Positions 1 through 8,797 of a stretch of DNA of 64,000 nt are shown here, piece by piece. Position 1 is the first letter of the stretch, and every line of letters starts with the position of its first letter. The notes beneath the pieces are model-generated. The model saw only the letters and a list, made by a program, of their open reading frames with translations. It did not search any database and was not told the origin of the DNA. The translations under genes and the position numbers were made by a program. The DNA is from Actinomycetes bacterium (GTDB taxonomy: Bacteria > Actinomycetota > Actinomycetes > Actinomycetales > Microbacteriaceae). Where the stretch lies: positions 1 to 64,000 of the forward strand of contig JAEYVZ010000021.1 in NCBI GenBank assembly GCA_023431405.1. Reading direction: 5' to 3'.

Positions 1-1162
1 CCTGCTCGTTGACCATGCGCTCCTCCGACGGGTCGGCCTCGGCCCGCTCGGCGGCCGCGACCTCTTGTTCGAGCCGCTTGATCGTCTCGTACTCCAGCTG
101 CGACGCGCGGGCGTAGTCGGCCTCGCGGAGGGCGCGATCGCGGTCGGTGTAGGCCTGGTCGAGCTGCTTCTTCAGCTCGCCGACGCGGTTGAGACCGGCG
201 CGCTCGCGTTCCCAGCGCGCCTCCAGCACCGCCAGTTCGGCCTGCGCGGCATCCATCTGCTCGCGCAGCTTGGCGCGACGCTCCTTCGAGGCGTCGTCCT
301 TCTCCTTCTTGAGCGCGAGATCTTCCAGACGCATGCGATCGACGCGGCGGCGGAGCTGATCGATCTCGACGGGGCTCGAGTCGATCTCCATCTTGAGCCG
401 GCTCATCGCCTCGTCGATGAGGTCGATCGCCTTATCGGGCAGCTGACGCGACGGGATGTACCGGTTCGACAGCGACGCGGCGGCCACCAGTGCGCTGTCG
501 CTGATCGTCACACCGTGGTGCGCTTCGTAGCGGCCCTTGAGCCCGCGGAGGATCGCGATGGTGTCCTCGACGCTCGGCTCACCCACGTACACCTGCTGGA
601 AACGGCGCTCGAGCGCGGCATCCTTCTCGATGAACTCGCGGTACTCGTCGAGCGTCGTCGCGCCGATGAGGTGCAGCTCGCCCCGGGCGAGCATGGGCTT
701 GAGCATGTTCGACGCCGCGACCGACCCTTCACCGCCGCCGGCACCCATGAGGGTGTGGAGCTCGTCGATGAAGGTGATGATGCGCCCCTCGGATTCGGTG
801 ATCTCCTTGAGCACGCTCTTCAGCCGCTCCTCGAACTGACCGCGGTACATCGCACCGGCGACCAGGGCGGAGATGTCGAGGCTGACGAGCTCTTTGTTCT
901 TGAGAGACTCGGCGACGTCGCCGGCGACGATGCGCTGCGCGAGCCCTTCGACGACGGCCGTCTTTCCGACGCCGGGTTCACCGATGAGCACCGGGTTGTT
1001 CTTCGTGCGGCGCGTGAGCACCTGGCTGACACGGCGGATCTCGCTGTCACGCCCGATCACCGGGTCGAGCTTGCCGTTGCGCGCGCGGTCGGTGAGGTTG
1101 ATCCCGAACTGCTCGAGGGCGCTCTGCTGCTCCTCCTGCCCGGGTGAAGGTTGTGCGTTCAT
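1..1162 (-). CDS. clpB: ATP-dependent chaperone ClpB, N-terminal part (runs off the window edge)
   Basis: Hsp100 disaggregase that works with DnaK to pull apart aggregated proteins in the cytoplasm. Reading inward from the ATG at 1162, the protein begins MNAQPSPGQEEQQSALEQFG. The first AAA+ module follows, with Walker A GEPGVGKT, Walker B IITFIDELHT and the pore-loop segment GAMYRGQFEER. The ClpB middle-domain coiled coil (ELKKQLDQAYTDRDRALREA) then begins, and the open frame reaches base 1. The start lacks the usual long ClpN double repeat, so this is a short-N-domain form. A HAIR operator lies about 40 bp upstream, which fits HspR control shared with dnaK. The remaining C-terminal half, including AAA2, lies outside the window. 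Confidence 0.96.
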   Translation of the reverse strand, partial: MNAQPSPGQEEQQSALEQFGINLTDRARNGKLDPVIGRDSEIRRVSQVLTRRTKNNPVLIGEPGVGKTAVVEGLAQRIVAGDVAESLKNKELVSLDISALVAGAMYRGQFEERLKSVLKEITESEGRIITFIDELHTLMGAGGGEGSVAASNMLKPMLARGELHLIGATTLDEYREFIEKDAALERRFQQVYVGEPSVEDTIAILRGLKGRYEAHHGVTISDSALVAAASLSNRYIPSRQLPDKAIDLIDEAMSRLKMEIDSSPVEIDQLRRRVDRMRLEDLALKKEKDDASKERRAKLREQMDAAQAELAVLEARWERERAGLNRVGELKKQLDQAYTDRDRALREADYARASQLEYETIKRLEQEVAAAERAEADPSEERMVNEQ

Positions 1163-1198
1163 TGGTTCTCCTGAAGCCTCGGTCGATCGACTCAGAAA

Positions 1199-1219
1199 CT
1201 TGAGTCATATTGGCTCAAG
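1199..1219. promoter_or_regulatory. HAIR operator (HspR-binding inverted repeat) upstream of clpB
   Basis: CTTGAGT-N7-GCTCAAG matches the HspR-associated inverted repeat consensus CTTGAGT-N7-ACTCAAG with one changed base. It lies 37 bp upstream of the clpB ATG. An HspR gene is present in the window at 28215-28664, so heat-shock control by the same repressor is likely. Confidence 0.85.
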
Positions 1220-1274
1220 TTTATCACCTCCACCTCCCGACGGCGAGGGCCCCCGGAGCAGCGCGACGGCGGCG

Positions 1275-2246
1275 TCAGGATGCCAACGGCTCGGGCACGA
1301 CGCAGGCGAAGCGAGCCCGGTAGGCGGTGGGGGTCGTTCCCAGCGCGCGCGAGAAGTTCTGGCGGAGCACCGCCGCCGATCCGAAGCCGCATTCGTACGC
1401 AATCGCATCGAGTCCGAGATCGGTCTGCTCGAGGAGCCGCTGGGCCTGGATGATCCGCTGGCGACCCAGCCACGCTGCCGGCGTCGTCCCGAAGTCGGCC
1501 TTGAATCGGCGGGCGAAGGTGCGCGGCGACATGTGCGCACGGGCGGCCAGCTGGTCGACCGAGAGATCGAGTCGGAGGTTCTCCAGCATCCAGTCGGTGA
1601 CCGGTGCGAGCGAGAGCGACGTCGTCACCGGGAGCGGCTTGTCGATGAACTGCGCCTGGCCGCCGTCGCGCTGCGGCGGCACGACCATGCGGCGCGCGAT
1701 CTTGTTCGCCATCTCTGCGCCGAGCTCGATGCGCAGCAGGTGCAGGCAGGCGTCGATCCCCGCAGCCGTGCCGGCACTCGTGATGATGCGCCCGTCTTGC
1801 ACGTAGAGCACGTTCGGGTCGACCTCGACGTCGGGATACATCGCCGTCATCGTGTCGGCGTACCTCCAGTGCGTCGTCGCCCGACGCCCGGAGAGCACGC
1901 CCGCGGCCGCCGCGACGAACGAGCCGCTGCACACCGTGAGCACCCACGCACCGCGGTCGACCGCACGCCGCACGACGGCCAGCGCCCGCTCGTCGACATG
2001 CCCCCACGCCTCGCGCGGGATGGGCGAGATGACCAGGAGGTCGGCCTCGTCGGCGAACGACAGGTCGTGCTCGACGTTGATGGAGAAGCCCATGTTGCTC
2101 GAGATCGCGCCCGGTTCGGGCGTGACGATGCGGAAGTCGAAGTTCGGGATGCCGTCGTCGGAGCGGTCCAGCCCGAACGCCTCGCAGGCGAGACCGAACT
2201 CGAACGGGGCGAATCCGGGAAGCACAAGGCACGCGACGGTCTTCAT
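1275..2246 (-). CDS. GlxA-family transcriptional regulator (DJ-1/PfpI domain + AraC HTH)
   Basis: 323-residue cytoplasmic regulator. Residues 1-180 form a DJ-1/PfpI-like domain that begins MKTVACLVLPGFAPFEFGL and carries the nucleophile-elbow-like segment VLTVCSGSFVAAAAG. Residues 215-315 form an AraC-type double helix-turn-helix (DQLAARAHMSPRTFARRFKA, then DAIAYECGFGSAAVLRQNF). This two-domain layout is that of GlxA/FtrA-type activators. The ligand is not evident. It stands alone between clpB and a small convergent-region ORF and is transcribed in the same direction as clpB, with no obvious target operon beside it except possibly the divergent 38-residue ORF. Confidence 0.9.
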   Translation of the reverse strand: MKTVACLVLPGFAPFEFGLACEAFGLDRSDDGIPNFDFRIVTPEPGAISSNMGFSINVEHDLSFADEADLLVISPIPREAWGHVDERALAVVRRAVDRGAWVLTVCSGSFVAAAAGVLSGRRATTHWRYADTMTAMYPDVEVDPNVLYVQDGRIITSAGTAAGIDACLHLLRIELGAEMANKIARRMVVPPQRDGGQAQFIDKPLPVTTSLSLAPVTDWMLENLRLDLSVDQLAARAHMSPRTFARRFKADFGTTPAAWLGRQRIIQAQRLLEQTDLGLDAIAYECGFGSAAVLRQNFSRALGTTPTAYRARFACVVPEPLAS

Positions 2247-2317
2247 GGCAGGAATCCTACTGTGAGGTGCAGTCCTGCCACTAGTGTCACTTTCCGCGCG
2301 AGCGTAGCGTTTCTGCC

Positions 2318-2434
2318 ATGTTCATGATGATTCTCCTTGCGGCGGTGGCCGTGGTCGGTCTGGTGGGTGCGCTGCGCGCCCTCCCCACCGACGGCTACCG
2401 GGCCGTGCCCACCGACCCCGCGCGTCTGCCCTGA
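2318..2434 (+). CDS. Small single-span membrane protein (38 aa)
   Basis: Reading from the ATG at 2318 gives MFMMILLAAVAVVGLVGALR followed by ALPTDGYRAVPTDPARLP. This is a hydrophobic N-terminal helix with a short basic and proline-containing tail. Short membrane peptides ending in a 'TDGYRxVPTDPxRLP'-like tail recur in related actinobacteria as far as I recall, which supports expression. It is divergent from the GlxA-like regulator, and no strong Shine-Dalgarno sequence is visible, so the call is moderate. Confidence 0.5.
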   Translation: MFMMILLAAVAVVGLVGALRALPTDGYRAVPTDPARLP

Positions 2435-2474
2435 CGCACGCGGGCCGCCTCCCCGGAGGCTCCCCCTTCCCCGC

Positions 2475-2531
2475 GAAAGCGCCGGCTGCTGGCGAAAGCG
2501 CCATTGTGGCGCAGCGGCATCCGGCGCTTTC
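2475..2531. terminator. Long GC-rich inverted repeat, probable bidirectional terminator
   Basis: Arms GAAAGCGCCGG (2475-2485) and CCGGCGCTTTC (2521-2531) are perfect 11-bp complements. The 35-nt interior contains a further hairpin (GCGCC-attgt-GGCGC). It lies between the small plus-strand ORF ending at 2434 and the minus-strand glycosyltransferase ending at 2602. The rest of 2435-2601 shows no gene. Confidence 0.55.
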
Positions 2532-2601
2532 CGCACGTTCGGGCGCGCTCGGCCCTGCGCCGATCGACCCGCACGGAGATGCGGCTCGGCGCGTCAGCGT
2601 G

Positions 2602-3696
2602 TCAGCGTGTCAGGCCCGCGACCGTGTCGAGCAGGATGCCGGCCGAACGCTCCCACGAGAACCGCGAGATGTGCTCCCTGCCCGCCGCCACCGTGCGGGC
2701 GTACTCGCCGGCGTCGTCCAGAGCGCGCACGCCGGCGGCGAAGGCCTCGGCATCCGTGCCGGGCGCGTAGCGCGCACCGCCGCCGGCGACCTCCCGGAAG
2801 ATCGGCATGTCGGTGACCACCGCGGGCACGCCCAGGGCGAGAGCCTCCGCCAACGGGAGCCCGTAGCCCTCATCGAGGCTCGCGCTCACGAGCACCGCAC
2901 GGTCGGCCAGCAGCGCCGCGTACTCGGCGTCGGTCACACCGCCGTGGAACACCACCGACGCTCCGGCGGGAACGAGGGCCTCGAGCTCCGACCGCCGCGC
3001 CGGGGAGATGCGCGAGAGGAGGTGCAGGGTGCGGCCCGGAAGCGAACCCATCGCGCGCACGAGCGTCTCGACGTTCTTGTAGGGCATGAACGAGCCCATG
3101 TACACCAGGTTCTGGGTGCCCGGCACCACCTCGGCACCCTCCGGCAGCAGTTCCGCCAGTCGCTGCGGCGCGTTCGGGATCACCGCGACCGGTCGCTTCG
3201 TGAGCCTCACGGCGGCGAACTGCTGCGCGCTCGTCTCGCTGACCGTCGCCACGACGTCGGCGGCGTTCAGCGTCAGCCGCTGCGGCACGTAGGAGAGGTG
3301 GAACAGCCGCCAGCCGAGGCGCACGTACCAGGGCAGGTCTTTCGGGGGGGTGCGGTGGCGGTAGTAGATGGTGTCGTGCAGGGTAAGGATCTGCCGATAC
3401 CGCCGTCCGAGGGTGCCGATGGTCTGCATCGGAGAGAACACGACATCCGGGCGGTGCCGGTTCAGTTCCCGTGCGCGCAGCGGTTCGCTGATCGCGGTCG
3501 GCGCGCCGATCATGAGGGTCGCCGCTTCCGTCGGCAGGAAGCGGCGCTGCGCCTCGTCGAAGATGAGGAACGTCACCTCGACCCCGCGCGAGGGGGCGGC
3601 CGACGCCACCGCCGACGCGAGCTCCGCCGAGTACCGGCTGATGCCGTCGTGGAAGTCGGTGCGGATGTAGCGCGCGTCGAAGAACAGCCGGGTCAC
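2602..3696 (-). CDS. GT4-family glycosyltransferase
   Basis: 364-residue GT-B fold enzyme expected to transfer a sugar from a nucleotide donor at the inner membrane face or in the cytoplasm. It starts at a GTG (VTRLFFDARYIRTDFHDGIS) 7 bp after the stop of the upstream glycosyltransferase gene. The C-terminal donor-binding half has LVYMGSFMPYKNVETLVRAM and the GT4 E-x7-E signature (DEGYGLPLAEALALG). A longer open frame upstream only overlaps the neighbouring gene out of frame, so the GTG start is preferred. The acceptor cannot be named from sequence. It is a likely two-gene operon with the next gene. Confidence 0.9.
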   Translation of the reverse strand: MTRLFFDARYIRTDFHDGISRYSAELASAVASAAPSRGVEVTFLIFDEAQRRFLPTEAATLMIGAPTAISEPLRARELNRHRPDVVFSPMQTIGTLGRRYRQILTLHDTIYYRHRTPPKDLPWYVRLGWRLFHLSYVPQRLTLNAADVVATVSETSAQQFAAVRLTKRPVAVIPNAPQRLAELLPEGAEVVPGTQNLVYMGSFMPYKNVETLVRAMGSLPGRTLHLLSRISPARRSELEALVPAGASVVFHGGVTDAEYAALLADRAVLVSASLDEGYGLPLAEALALGVPAVVTDMPIFREVAGGGARYAPGTDAEAFAAGVRALDDAGEYARTVAAGREHISRFSWERSAGILLDTVAGLTR

Positions 3697-3703
3697 GCGC
3701 GAC

Positions 3704-4927
3704 TCACAGCGGTTCGCCGCGGTACAGCTTCTCGAAGGTGTCGAGCGTCTTGTCGATGTCGTGGATCTCGACGCCGTCGAGCGAGGCCTGCTGCATCCGG
3801 AGGTATTCCTCGGGAGACGCCGTGAGCACGCGACGCAGCTTGTCGGCCAGGTCGTCGACGTTGCCCGGCTCGAACAGGTAGCCGTTCTCGCCATCGTGCA
3901 CGAGGTGCGGGAGGGCGACGGCGTTGGCCCCGACGACGGGGAGGCCGGATGCCATGGCCTCCATCGTGGCGATCGACTGCAGCTCGGCGATCGAGGCGAT
4001 CGCGAACACGTCGGCCTTCGTGTAGGCGGCGCGCAGCTCCTCCTCGTCGACGCGGCCGCGGAAGGTGACGCGGTCGCTGATGCCGAGTCGTTCGGCGGTC
4101 TGCTCGAGGTTGCGTCGCTGGTCGCCGCCGCCGACGATGTCGAACGTGATGTCGGGAAGCTCCGGCGCCAGGCGCGCGATCGCCTCGAGCGTGACCTCGA
4201 CGTGCTTCTCGGTCGTGAGCCTGCCGACGAACAGCACCCTGCTGTGCGGGCGCGGAGTGAGGTCGGGTGTGTAGTTGCGCTTGTCGATGCCGCAGCTGAT
4301 GGGGATGACACCGTCGATGTCGATCGTCTTCTCGAGGAACTCGGCGGCGCGGCGGGTGGGTGTCGTGACGGCGCGCGACATGTCGAATGTGCGCTTCGCG
4401 TCGTCCCACGCGAGCTTGACGACGATCTTGTCGAGCAGCGGCGGGAGGGTCGTGAAGTCGATGATGTTCTCGGCCATCACGTGATTCGTCGCGATGACGG
4501 GGATGCCACGCTGTCGTGCGATGCGGGTGAGGCCGCGCCCGATGACGATGTGCGACTGACTGTGCACGACGTCGGGCTTGACCTGATCGAGCACGCGGCG
4601 CGCGTAGTGCTTGCTCATCCACGGGAGCACGAAGCGGAGCCAGTCGTGCGGGTACCAGCGCCATCCGGGCAGGCGGTGCACGGTGAGCTGCTGTCCCTCG
4701 ATGGTCTCGGTGAACACGCCGTGGCGGGAGTGGGTGACGCTGGGCGTCACGACGTGCACGTCGTGTCCGCGTGCGGCGAGGCCGGCGGAGAGCCGCTCGG
4801 CGAAGCGGGCTGCGCCGTTGACGTCGGGCGCGAAGGTGTCGGCGGCGACGACGATCGTCAGCGGACTGTGGTCTCGGAGCGGATCGTCGGCGGGCGTCTC
4901 GGATTCGGTCACGGGATGCGGGGCCAA
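3704..4927 (-). CDS. GT4-family glycosyltransferase, glycolipid type
   Basis: 407 residues, GT-B fold. The N-terminal half has FAPDVNGAARFAERLSAGLA and a conserved TNHVMAEN segment seen in diacylglycerol and phosphatidylinositol glycosyltransferases. The C-terminal half has RVLFVGRLTTEKHVEVTLEA and E-x7-E (ELQSIATMEAMASGLPVV). The likely role is glycosylation of a membrane lipid, but donor and acceptor are inferred only from resemblance. It is the upstream member of a pair with the glycosyltransferase at 2602-3696, and the 7-bp gap between them suggests co-translation. Confidence 0.9.
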   Translation of the reverse strand: MAPHPVTESETPADDPLRDHSPLTIVVAADTFAPDVNGAARFAERLSAGLAARGHDVHVVTPSVTHSRHGVFTETIEGQQLTVHRLPGWRWYPHDWLRFVLPWMSKHYARRVLDQVKPDVVHSQSHIVIGRGLTRIARQRGIPVIATNHVMAENIIDFTTLPPLLDKIVVKLAWDDAKRTFDMSRAVTTPTRRAAEFLEKTIDIDGVIPISCGIDKRNYTPDLTPRPHSRVLFVGRLTTEKHVEVTLEAIARLAPELPDITFDIVGGGDQRRNLEQTAERLGISDRVTFRGRVDEEELRAAYTKADVFAIASIAELQSIATMEAMASGLPVVGANAVALPHLVHDGENGYLFEPGNVDDLADKLRRVLTASPEEYLRMQQASLDGVEIHDIDKTLDTFEKLYRGEPL

Positions 4928-5003
4928 TCTGTGCGGCGGCGGAACGCGGTCGCGTGCACGCCGCCCCGAGTCTACCCGAGGGGGTGCCGGCGACCCGGGA
5001 GGC

Positions 5004-6224
5004 TCACTTCAGTCCGACCTCGACGAGCAGCGGATGGTGGTCGGAGCCGAGCGGTGCGACGTAGCGGCCCTTCGACATCTTTCCGGCGACCTCCCAGCGG
5101 TAGACCACCGACCGCGAGGCGCGGACGAGCACCTTGTCGACATGGTTTCCCCAGGTGACGCCGATGACGGGAGCGGTCGTCCACGTCGGGTTGGCCGTGC
5201 TGTGGTGCTGACGGCTGAGCGAGCGAGCCTGGTCGAAGGCGTCGCGCCAGCCGGCCTTGCGCAGCACGGAGAGCGTCGGGTCTGTGGTGTGCGACTTATG
5301 GGTGTTGAGGTCTCCCAGCACCAGCACGGGCGCGGCGGACCAGTCGGTGAGCGAGCCGTGCGACTTCTTCAACGCGGCGAGCGTGCGAGCGATGTACGGG
5401 CCGACGCGCCCCGCCTCGTAGGCGCGCTGCTTCACGGCCGCGCGGGAGCTGCCGGTGACCAGGTGCACGTCGACCACGAGCATGTACTGCCCGCTGGTGT
5501 GGCGGACCGCCGCCCACGCGAACCCCCGTCCCGGGGCCGCGTACTTCTTCGCCGGGCGCAGGTACCCGCTCGTGGGGGCGGACGCCTTCGCCCGCACCTT
5601 CGTGAGAACAGACGAGCGGAGGAGGATGTCGTTCTGGCCGTTGTAGGCGAAGGAGTAGCCGGACGGCGCCTTCGTGTACTTCGACGCCTCCTGCAGCGCC
5701 ACGATGTCGGGCTTCAGTTCCGAGATGCGCGAGTTGATGATCTTGGCGCGCGAGGAGAACGATGCGCACGCCGTGGAGCAGACGTTCCACGTGAGCGCCT
5801 TGTATCGAGGGCTCCCTGCGGGGAGGCTCGCCTGACCGGCGATGGTGCTGTGACCGACGCGCCACGATCGGGGGCCGGGGCCGGCCGCGTTGACGGCGCG
5901 CACGTACACGTAGTAGTCGGTGCCGCGGGCAAGGCCCGAGATGGTCGCCTGCGATCGGCTGACCTTGGCTCGCGGCGCCGCCCCGGCCGGGAAGTCGAAG
6001 GTGCGGGAGGCGTACACCTCGTAGAACGCCGCGCCCGGCACATCCGGCCAGTCGACGGTGAGAGTGGCTCCCGACGGGGTCAGCGATGCTCCCGTGAAGC
6101 TCACGAGCCCGACCGTGCCGGGGCGGGAGGCGGCGGAGGCGTCGGGCGCGGGCGTTGTGACCACCAGCGCGGCGGCGAGCAGCGCGGCGACGGCCACCCG
6201 GGGGGAAAGTGGGCGCATGGGCAC
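5004..6224 (-). CDS. Secreted FN3 + endonuclease/exonuclease/phosphatase-family protein
   Basis: 406 residues. A Sec signal peptide (MPMRPLSPRVAVAALLAAAL, cleavage likely after ...PDASA) is followed by a fibronectin type III domain at about residues 40-130 (TLTVDWPDVPGAAFYEVYAS). The C-terminal part is an EEP fold, with ALTWNVCS, DIVALQEAS, LVLGDLNTHKS and the terminal SDHHPLLVEV. These are the metal-binding Asn/Glu/Asp/His positions of the DNase I/phosphatase superfamily. The substrate could be nucleic acid, phospholipid or a phosphate ester. It is monocistronic, upstream of and collinear with the glycosyltransferase pair. Confidence 0.88.
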   Translation of the reverse strand: MPMRPLSPRVAVAALLAAALVVTTPAPDASAASRPGTVGLVSFTGASLTPSGATLTVDWPDVPGAAFYEVYASRTFDFPAGAAPRAKVSRSQATISGLARGTDYYVYVRAVNAAGPGPRSWRVGHSTIAGQASLPAGSPRYKALTWNVCSTACASFSSRAKIINSRISELKPDIVALQEASKYTKAPSGYSFAYNGQNDILLRSSVLTKVRAKASAPTSGYLRPAKKYAAPGRGFAWAAVRHTSGQYMLVVDVHLVTGSSRAAVKQRAYEAGRVGPYIARTLAALKKSHGSLTDWSAAPVLVLGDLNTHKSHTTDPTLSVLRKAGWRDAFDQARSLSRQHHSTANPTWTTAPVIGVTWGNHVDKVLVRASRSVVYRWEVAGKMSKGRYVAPLGSDHHPLLVEVGLK

Positions 6225-6249
6225 GAGCGTAACAACCTACCGTTGAGTC

Positions 6250-6852
6250 GTGGTGAGAATTTCTGCCGATGCCGACCCCCTTCGCTGGGTGCCCGTCACC
6301 GGATCGTTCGGCTGGAGGGGCCGGCGAGCTCGCAAGAAGGCCATCCGGATGCTGCTCACACAGGCCAACGCGTCGCTGGGTGCCACGGGCCGGCCGGGAA
6401 GCGCGATCGCCGCGTGGGCGATGAGCCAGGCGGCACCGCTGCTGATGCGCAAGGCCGACGGGCGGGCGCTGGTGTGGGTGTGGAAGGACGACCCCGAACT
6501 GCTCGTCGTGATGGCGCAGGTGCAGGAGGCGACGCCGCACCTGCGAGCCGCGAGGGCGATGATGCCGATCGAGTACGACGACACCGAGTCGTTCCGCGGC
6601 ACCTACCTGGGGGTGGGTGAGAAGCTCGCGATGCCCCTTCCCCCGTCACGGCCGGACGGTGCGGCGAGCCCGCCGTTCGCCAGCTACACCTGGGACACCG
6701 GCACCGCCTTCGTGAGCGTGACGGCCGTCTGCTCCGATCGTGAGCGCTTCGGCACCGTCATCGGCGCGGTCGATGAGCTCGCGAGGTCGCTGCGGCTCGT
6801 CGACGACGTCACCGTCTCCGGTGGAGTCCACCGGCTCGAGCCGGGACCGTAG
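6250..6852 (+). CDS. Hypothetical protein (200 aa)
   Basis: Begins at a GTG (VVRISADADPLRWVPVTGSFG). It has no signal peptide or membrane segment and no motif I recognise. It contains stretches of mixed alpha/beta character (ALVWVWKDDPELLVVMAQVQ; GTAFVSVTAVCSDRERFGTV). Its last codons (VHRLEPGP, stop) lie inside a 37-bp sequence repeated at 9585-9621. The neighbouring TetR gene converges on it with only 8 bp between stops. Confidence 0.7.
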   Translation: MVRISADADPLRWVPVTGSFGWRGRRARKKAIRMLLTQANASLGATGRPGSAIAAWAMSQAAPLLMRKADGRALVWVWKDDPELLVVMAQVQEATPHLRAARAMMPIEYDDTESFRGTYLGVGEKLAMPLPPSRPDGAASPPFASYTWDTGTAFVSVTAVCSDRERFGTVIGAVDELARSLRLVDDVTVSGGVHRLEPGP

Positions 6853-6859
6853 CGCGGCG
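6823..6859. repeat. 37-bp direct repeat, left copy, flanking the TetR/ABC module
   Basis: Matches 9585-9621 at 36 of 37 positions; the single difference is T versus C at the TAG/CAG triplet. This copy supplies the stop codon and last codons of the hypothetical gene. The two copies bracket the tetR-permease-ATPase-operator block. Confidence 0.8.
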
Positions 6860-6860
6860 G

Positions 6861-7481
6861 TCAGCGCAGTTTCGTCAGTGCCGCCTCGAGCAGCACCTCG
6901 ATGGAGCCGGGGTCGATGGTCGGCATGGCACCCGTGGAGGCTTCCTTGGCCCAGGCCTGTCCGATGAATCGCATGAGGCCGGCGACGAGCTGGGTGATGA
7001 GCGCTGCCTGTGCCGTCAGCGCCGAACGCTCCTCGGCGGGGAATTGACGCTGCAGGCGCCGGAGGATGATCGCTTCGAGCTGCGCATCGAGCGCCGCCAC
7101 CCGGTCCATCTGGTGGGCCATGAGCGTGGGGCTCGACGCGATCGCCCGGATGCGGCGAGCGAGGTAGGCCGGGTCGTGCACGGCATCCCCGGGATCGACC
7201 TGGACGAGCCGCGCCGCCCCCGCGAGCAGGGGTGCGTCGGAGGCGACGAAGGCGTCCGCGGCGGCGGGGTCGATGGAGGGATGAGTGAGGCCGAGCAGCG
7301 CCGCGTCCTTCGTTCCGAAGTGGTTGAAGAAGGTGCGCTGGCTCACCCCGGCGAGTTCGCAGATCATGTCGACGGTCACCGCGTCGTAGCCGCGGTCGAG
7401 CACGAGGTCGGTTGCCGCGCGCTCGATGGCGGCGGCTTTCTCGCGGGCGTCCTTGCGGCGTCGGGGGGCGGGCGTCGACAT
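6861..7481 (-). CDS. TetR-family transcriptional repressor
   Basis: 206 residues. The N-terminal HTH (residues about 15-60) has the TetR pattern ATDLVLDRGYDAVTVDMICE followed by AGVSQRTFFNHFGTKDAALL. The helical C-terminal ligand domain carries no diagnostic motif. The ATG at 7481 was chosen because the open frame upstream is only a shadow of the permease gene. It is the last gene of a three-gene module (ATPase, permease, tetR), 17 bp after the permease stop, and probably binds the paired palindromes in front of the ATPase gene, giving autoregulation. Confidence 0.93.
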   Translation of the reverse strand: MSTPAPRRRKDAREKAAAIERAATDLVLDRGYDAVTVDMICELAGVSQRTFFNHFGTKDAALLGLTHPSIDPAAADAFVASDAPLLAGAARLVQVDPGDAVHDPAYLARRIRAIASSPTLMAHQMDRVAALDAQLEAIILRRLQRQFPAEERSALTAQAALITQLVAGLMRFIGQAWAKEASTGAMPTIDPGSIEVLLEAALTKLR

Positions 7482-7498
7482 GATCTGCGGCTCCTTCG

Positions 7499-8797
7499 TC
7501 ACTCGTACCGTAGCGACTCGATCGGATCCTGGCGGGCGGCGCGGCGCGCAGGCAGCACGCCCGAGAGGAATGCCACCACCATGATGACGAGGATCACGGC
7601 GAGGATGTTGCCCGGCTCGAACAGCAGGATCGTCAGCCCCGGCAGGGCCGAGAGCACCGTCTGGCCTGCGGCCGCGGAGATCGCGCTTCCCAGCCCGATG
7701 GCGGCGAGCGCGCCGATGGCGGAGCCGAGAAGCCCGATGATGACCGCTTCGAGACTGAACAGGGCGAACACCCGGCCGTTCGACATGCCCATCGCCTTCA
7801 TGAGGCCGATCTCCCGCGTGCGCTCCTGCACGCTCATGAGGAGGGTGTTGACGATGCCGAAGGATGCGGCGATGAGTGCCACGACGGCGAACGCGCTCAG
7901 CACGCCGATGATGCCGTTGATCACCGTCTGGACGACGCCGAGCTGGTCCTCGACCGTCTGACCGGCGAGGCCGGCCTCGGCCAGAGCGCTCTTTACGCGG
8001 TCGATGTCGGCGTCGGACACCTGTGCGCCGTTGCTCGGGCTGAGCTCCGCCACGGCGATCGGCCAGGCATCCGGCTGTCCCTCGACCCGCTGGGCCTCGG
8101 CGATCGTCTCCGTCAGCGCGGTGTTCGCCCCCGCCCCGGCGGCGAAGAGGCTCTCGCGGGCGATTCCTGCGATCTCCGCGGTGGCGGTCTGCTCCTGCTG
8201 GGCGGCGTCGAGGTAGCCGAGCGTGACCGTCGCGCCGATCGCTGCGTCCGCATCCGTGAAGCCGAGCGCATCGACGAACTCCTCGGGGAGCACCACCTCG
8301 GGGTCGCTCGACTCTCGATCGAGCTGTCTCCCCGCGACGAGATCGCTCTGACCGATCGACGAGGTCGGGTTGACCGAGATCTCGTATCGTGTGGCGCTGC
8401 CGGAGGCCGATTCCGCGACCCACTCGACCGACACCTGCGTGACCGGTTCGACCCGGCGCACCCCGTCGATCGCGCGGAGGGCATCGATGTCGTCGCTGTT
8501 GAGGAGCGTGCCGCTCGTGAGCGGCGCCGCGCTGCCGGCCTGCTGACGCCCGTCGGGGTCCCACTCGGTCGGACCGTCGCCGGTGTCGACGGATGCCGCA
8601 GGACTCACCAGCAGGATGTCGCCGCTGCTCAGAGTCGCGACCTGTCGCTCGACGTAGTCGTTGACCCCCGCGCCGAGCGCGGTCGTGAGGGTGAGGGTGA
8701 AGGCGCCGACGAACAGGCTCAAGACCGTCAGCGAGGTGCGCAGCTTGCTCCGGAAAGCGTTGCGCGACGCGGCGCGCAGGATGTCCGCCGACCTCAT
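7499..8797 (-). CDS. MacB/FtsX-type ABC transporter permease
   Basis: 432 residues. An N-terminal membrane helix (RTSLTVLSLFVGAFTLTLTT) is followed by a large extracytoplasmic MacB-PCD domain (about 45-280). Three C-terminal helices of the FtsX fold follow, with the signature SVQERTREIGLMKAMGMSNG. The ATG start (MRSADILRAASRN) overlaps the ATPase stop by 4 bp (ATGA), so the two are translationally coupled. Such pairs export lipids, peptides or drugs or act as mechanotransmission complexes. The TetR partner suggests inducible efflux or stress sensing. Confidence 0.92.
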   Translation of the reverse strand: MRSADILRAASRNAFRSKLRTSLTVLSLFVGAFTLTLTTALGAGVNDYVERQVATLSSGDILLVSPAASVDTGDGPTEWDPDGRQQAGSAAPLTSGTLLNSDDIDALRAIDGVRRVEPVTQVSVEWVAESASGSATRYEISVNPTSSIGQSDLVAGRQLDRESSDPEVVLPEEFVDALGFTDADAAIGATVTLGYLDAAQQEQTATAEIAGIARESLFAAGAGANTALTETIAEAQRVEGQPDAWPIAVAELSPSNGAQVSDADIDRVKSALAEAGLAGQTVEDQLGVVQTVINGIIGVLSAFAVVALIAASFGIVNTLLMSVQERTREIGLMKAMGMSNGRVFALFSLEAVIIGLLGSAIGALAAIGLGSAISAAAGQTVLSALPGLTILLFEPGNILAVILVIMVVAFLSGVLPARRAARQDPIESLRYE

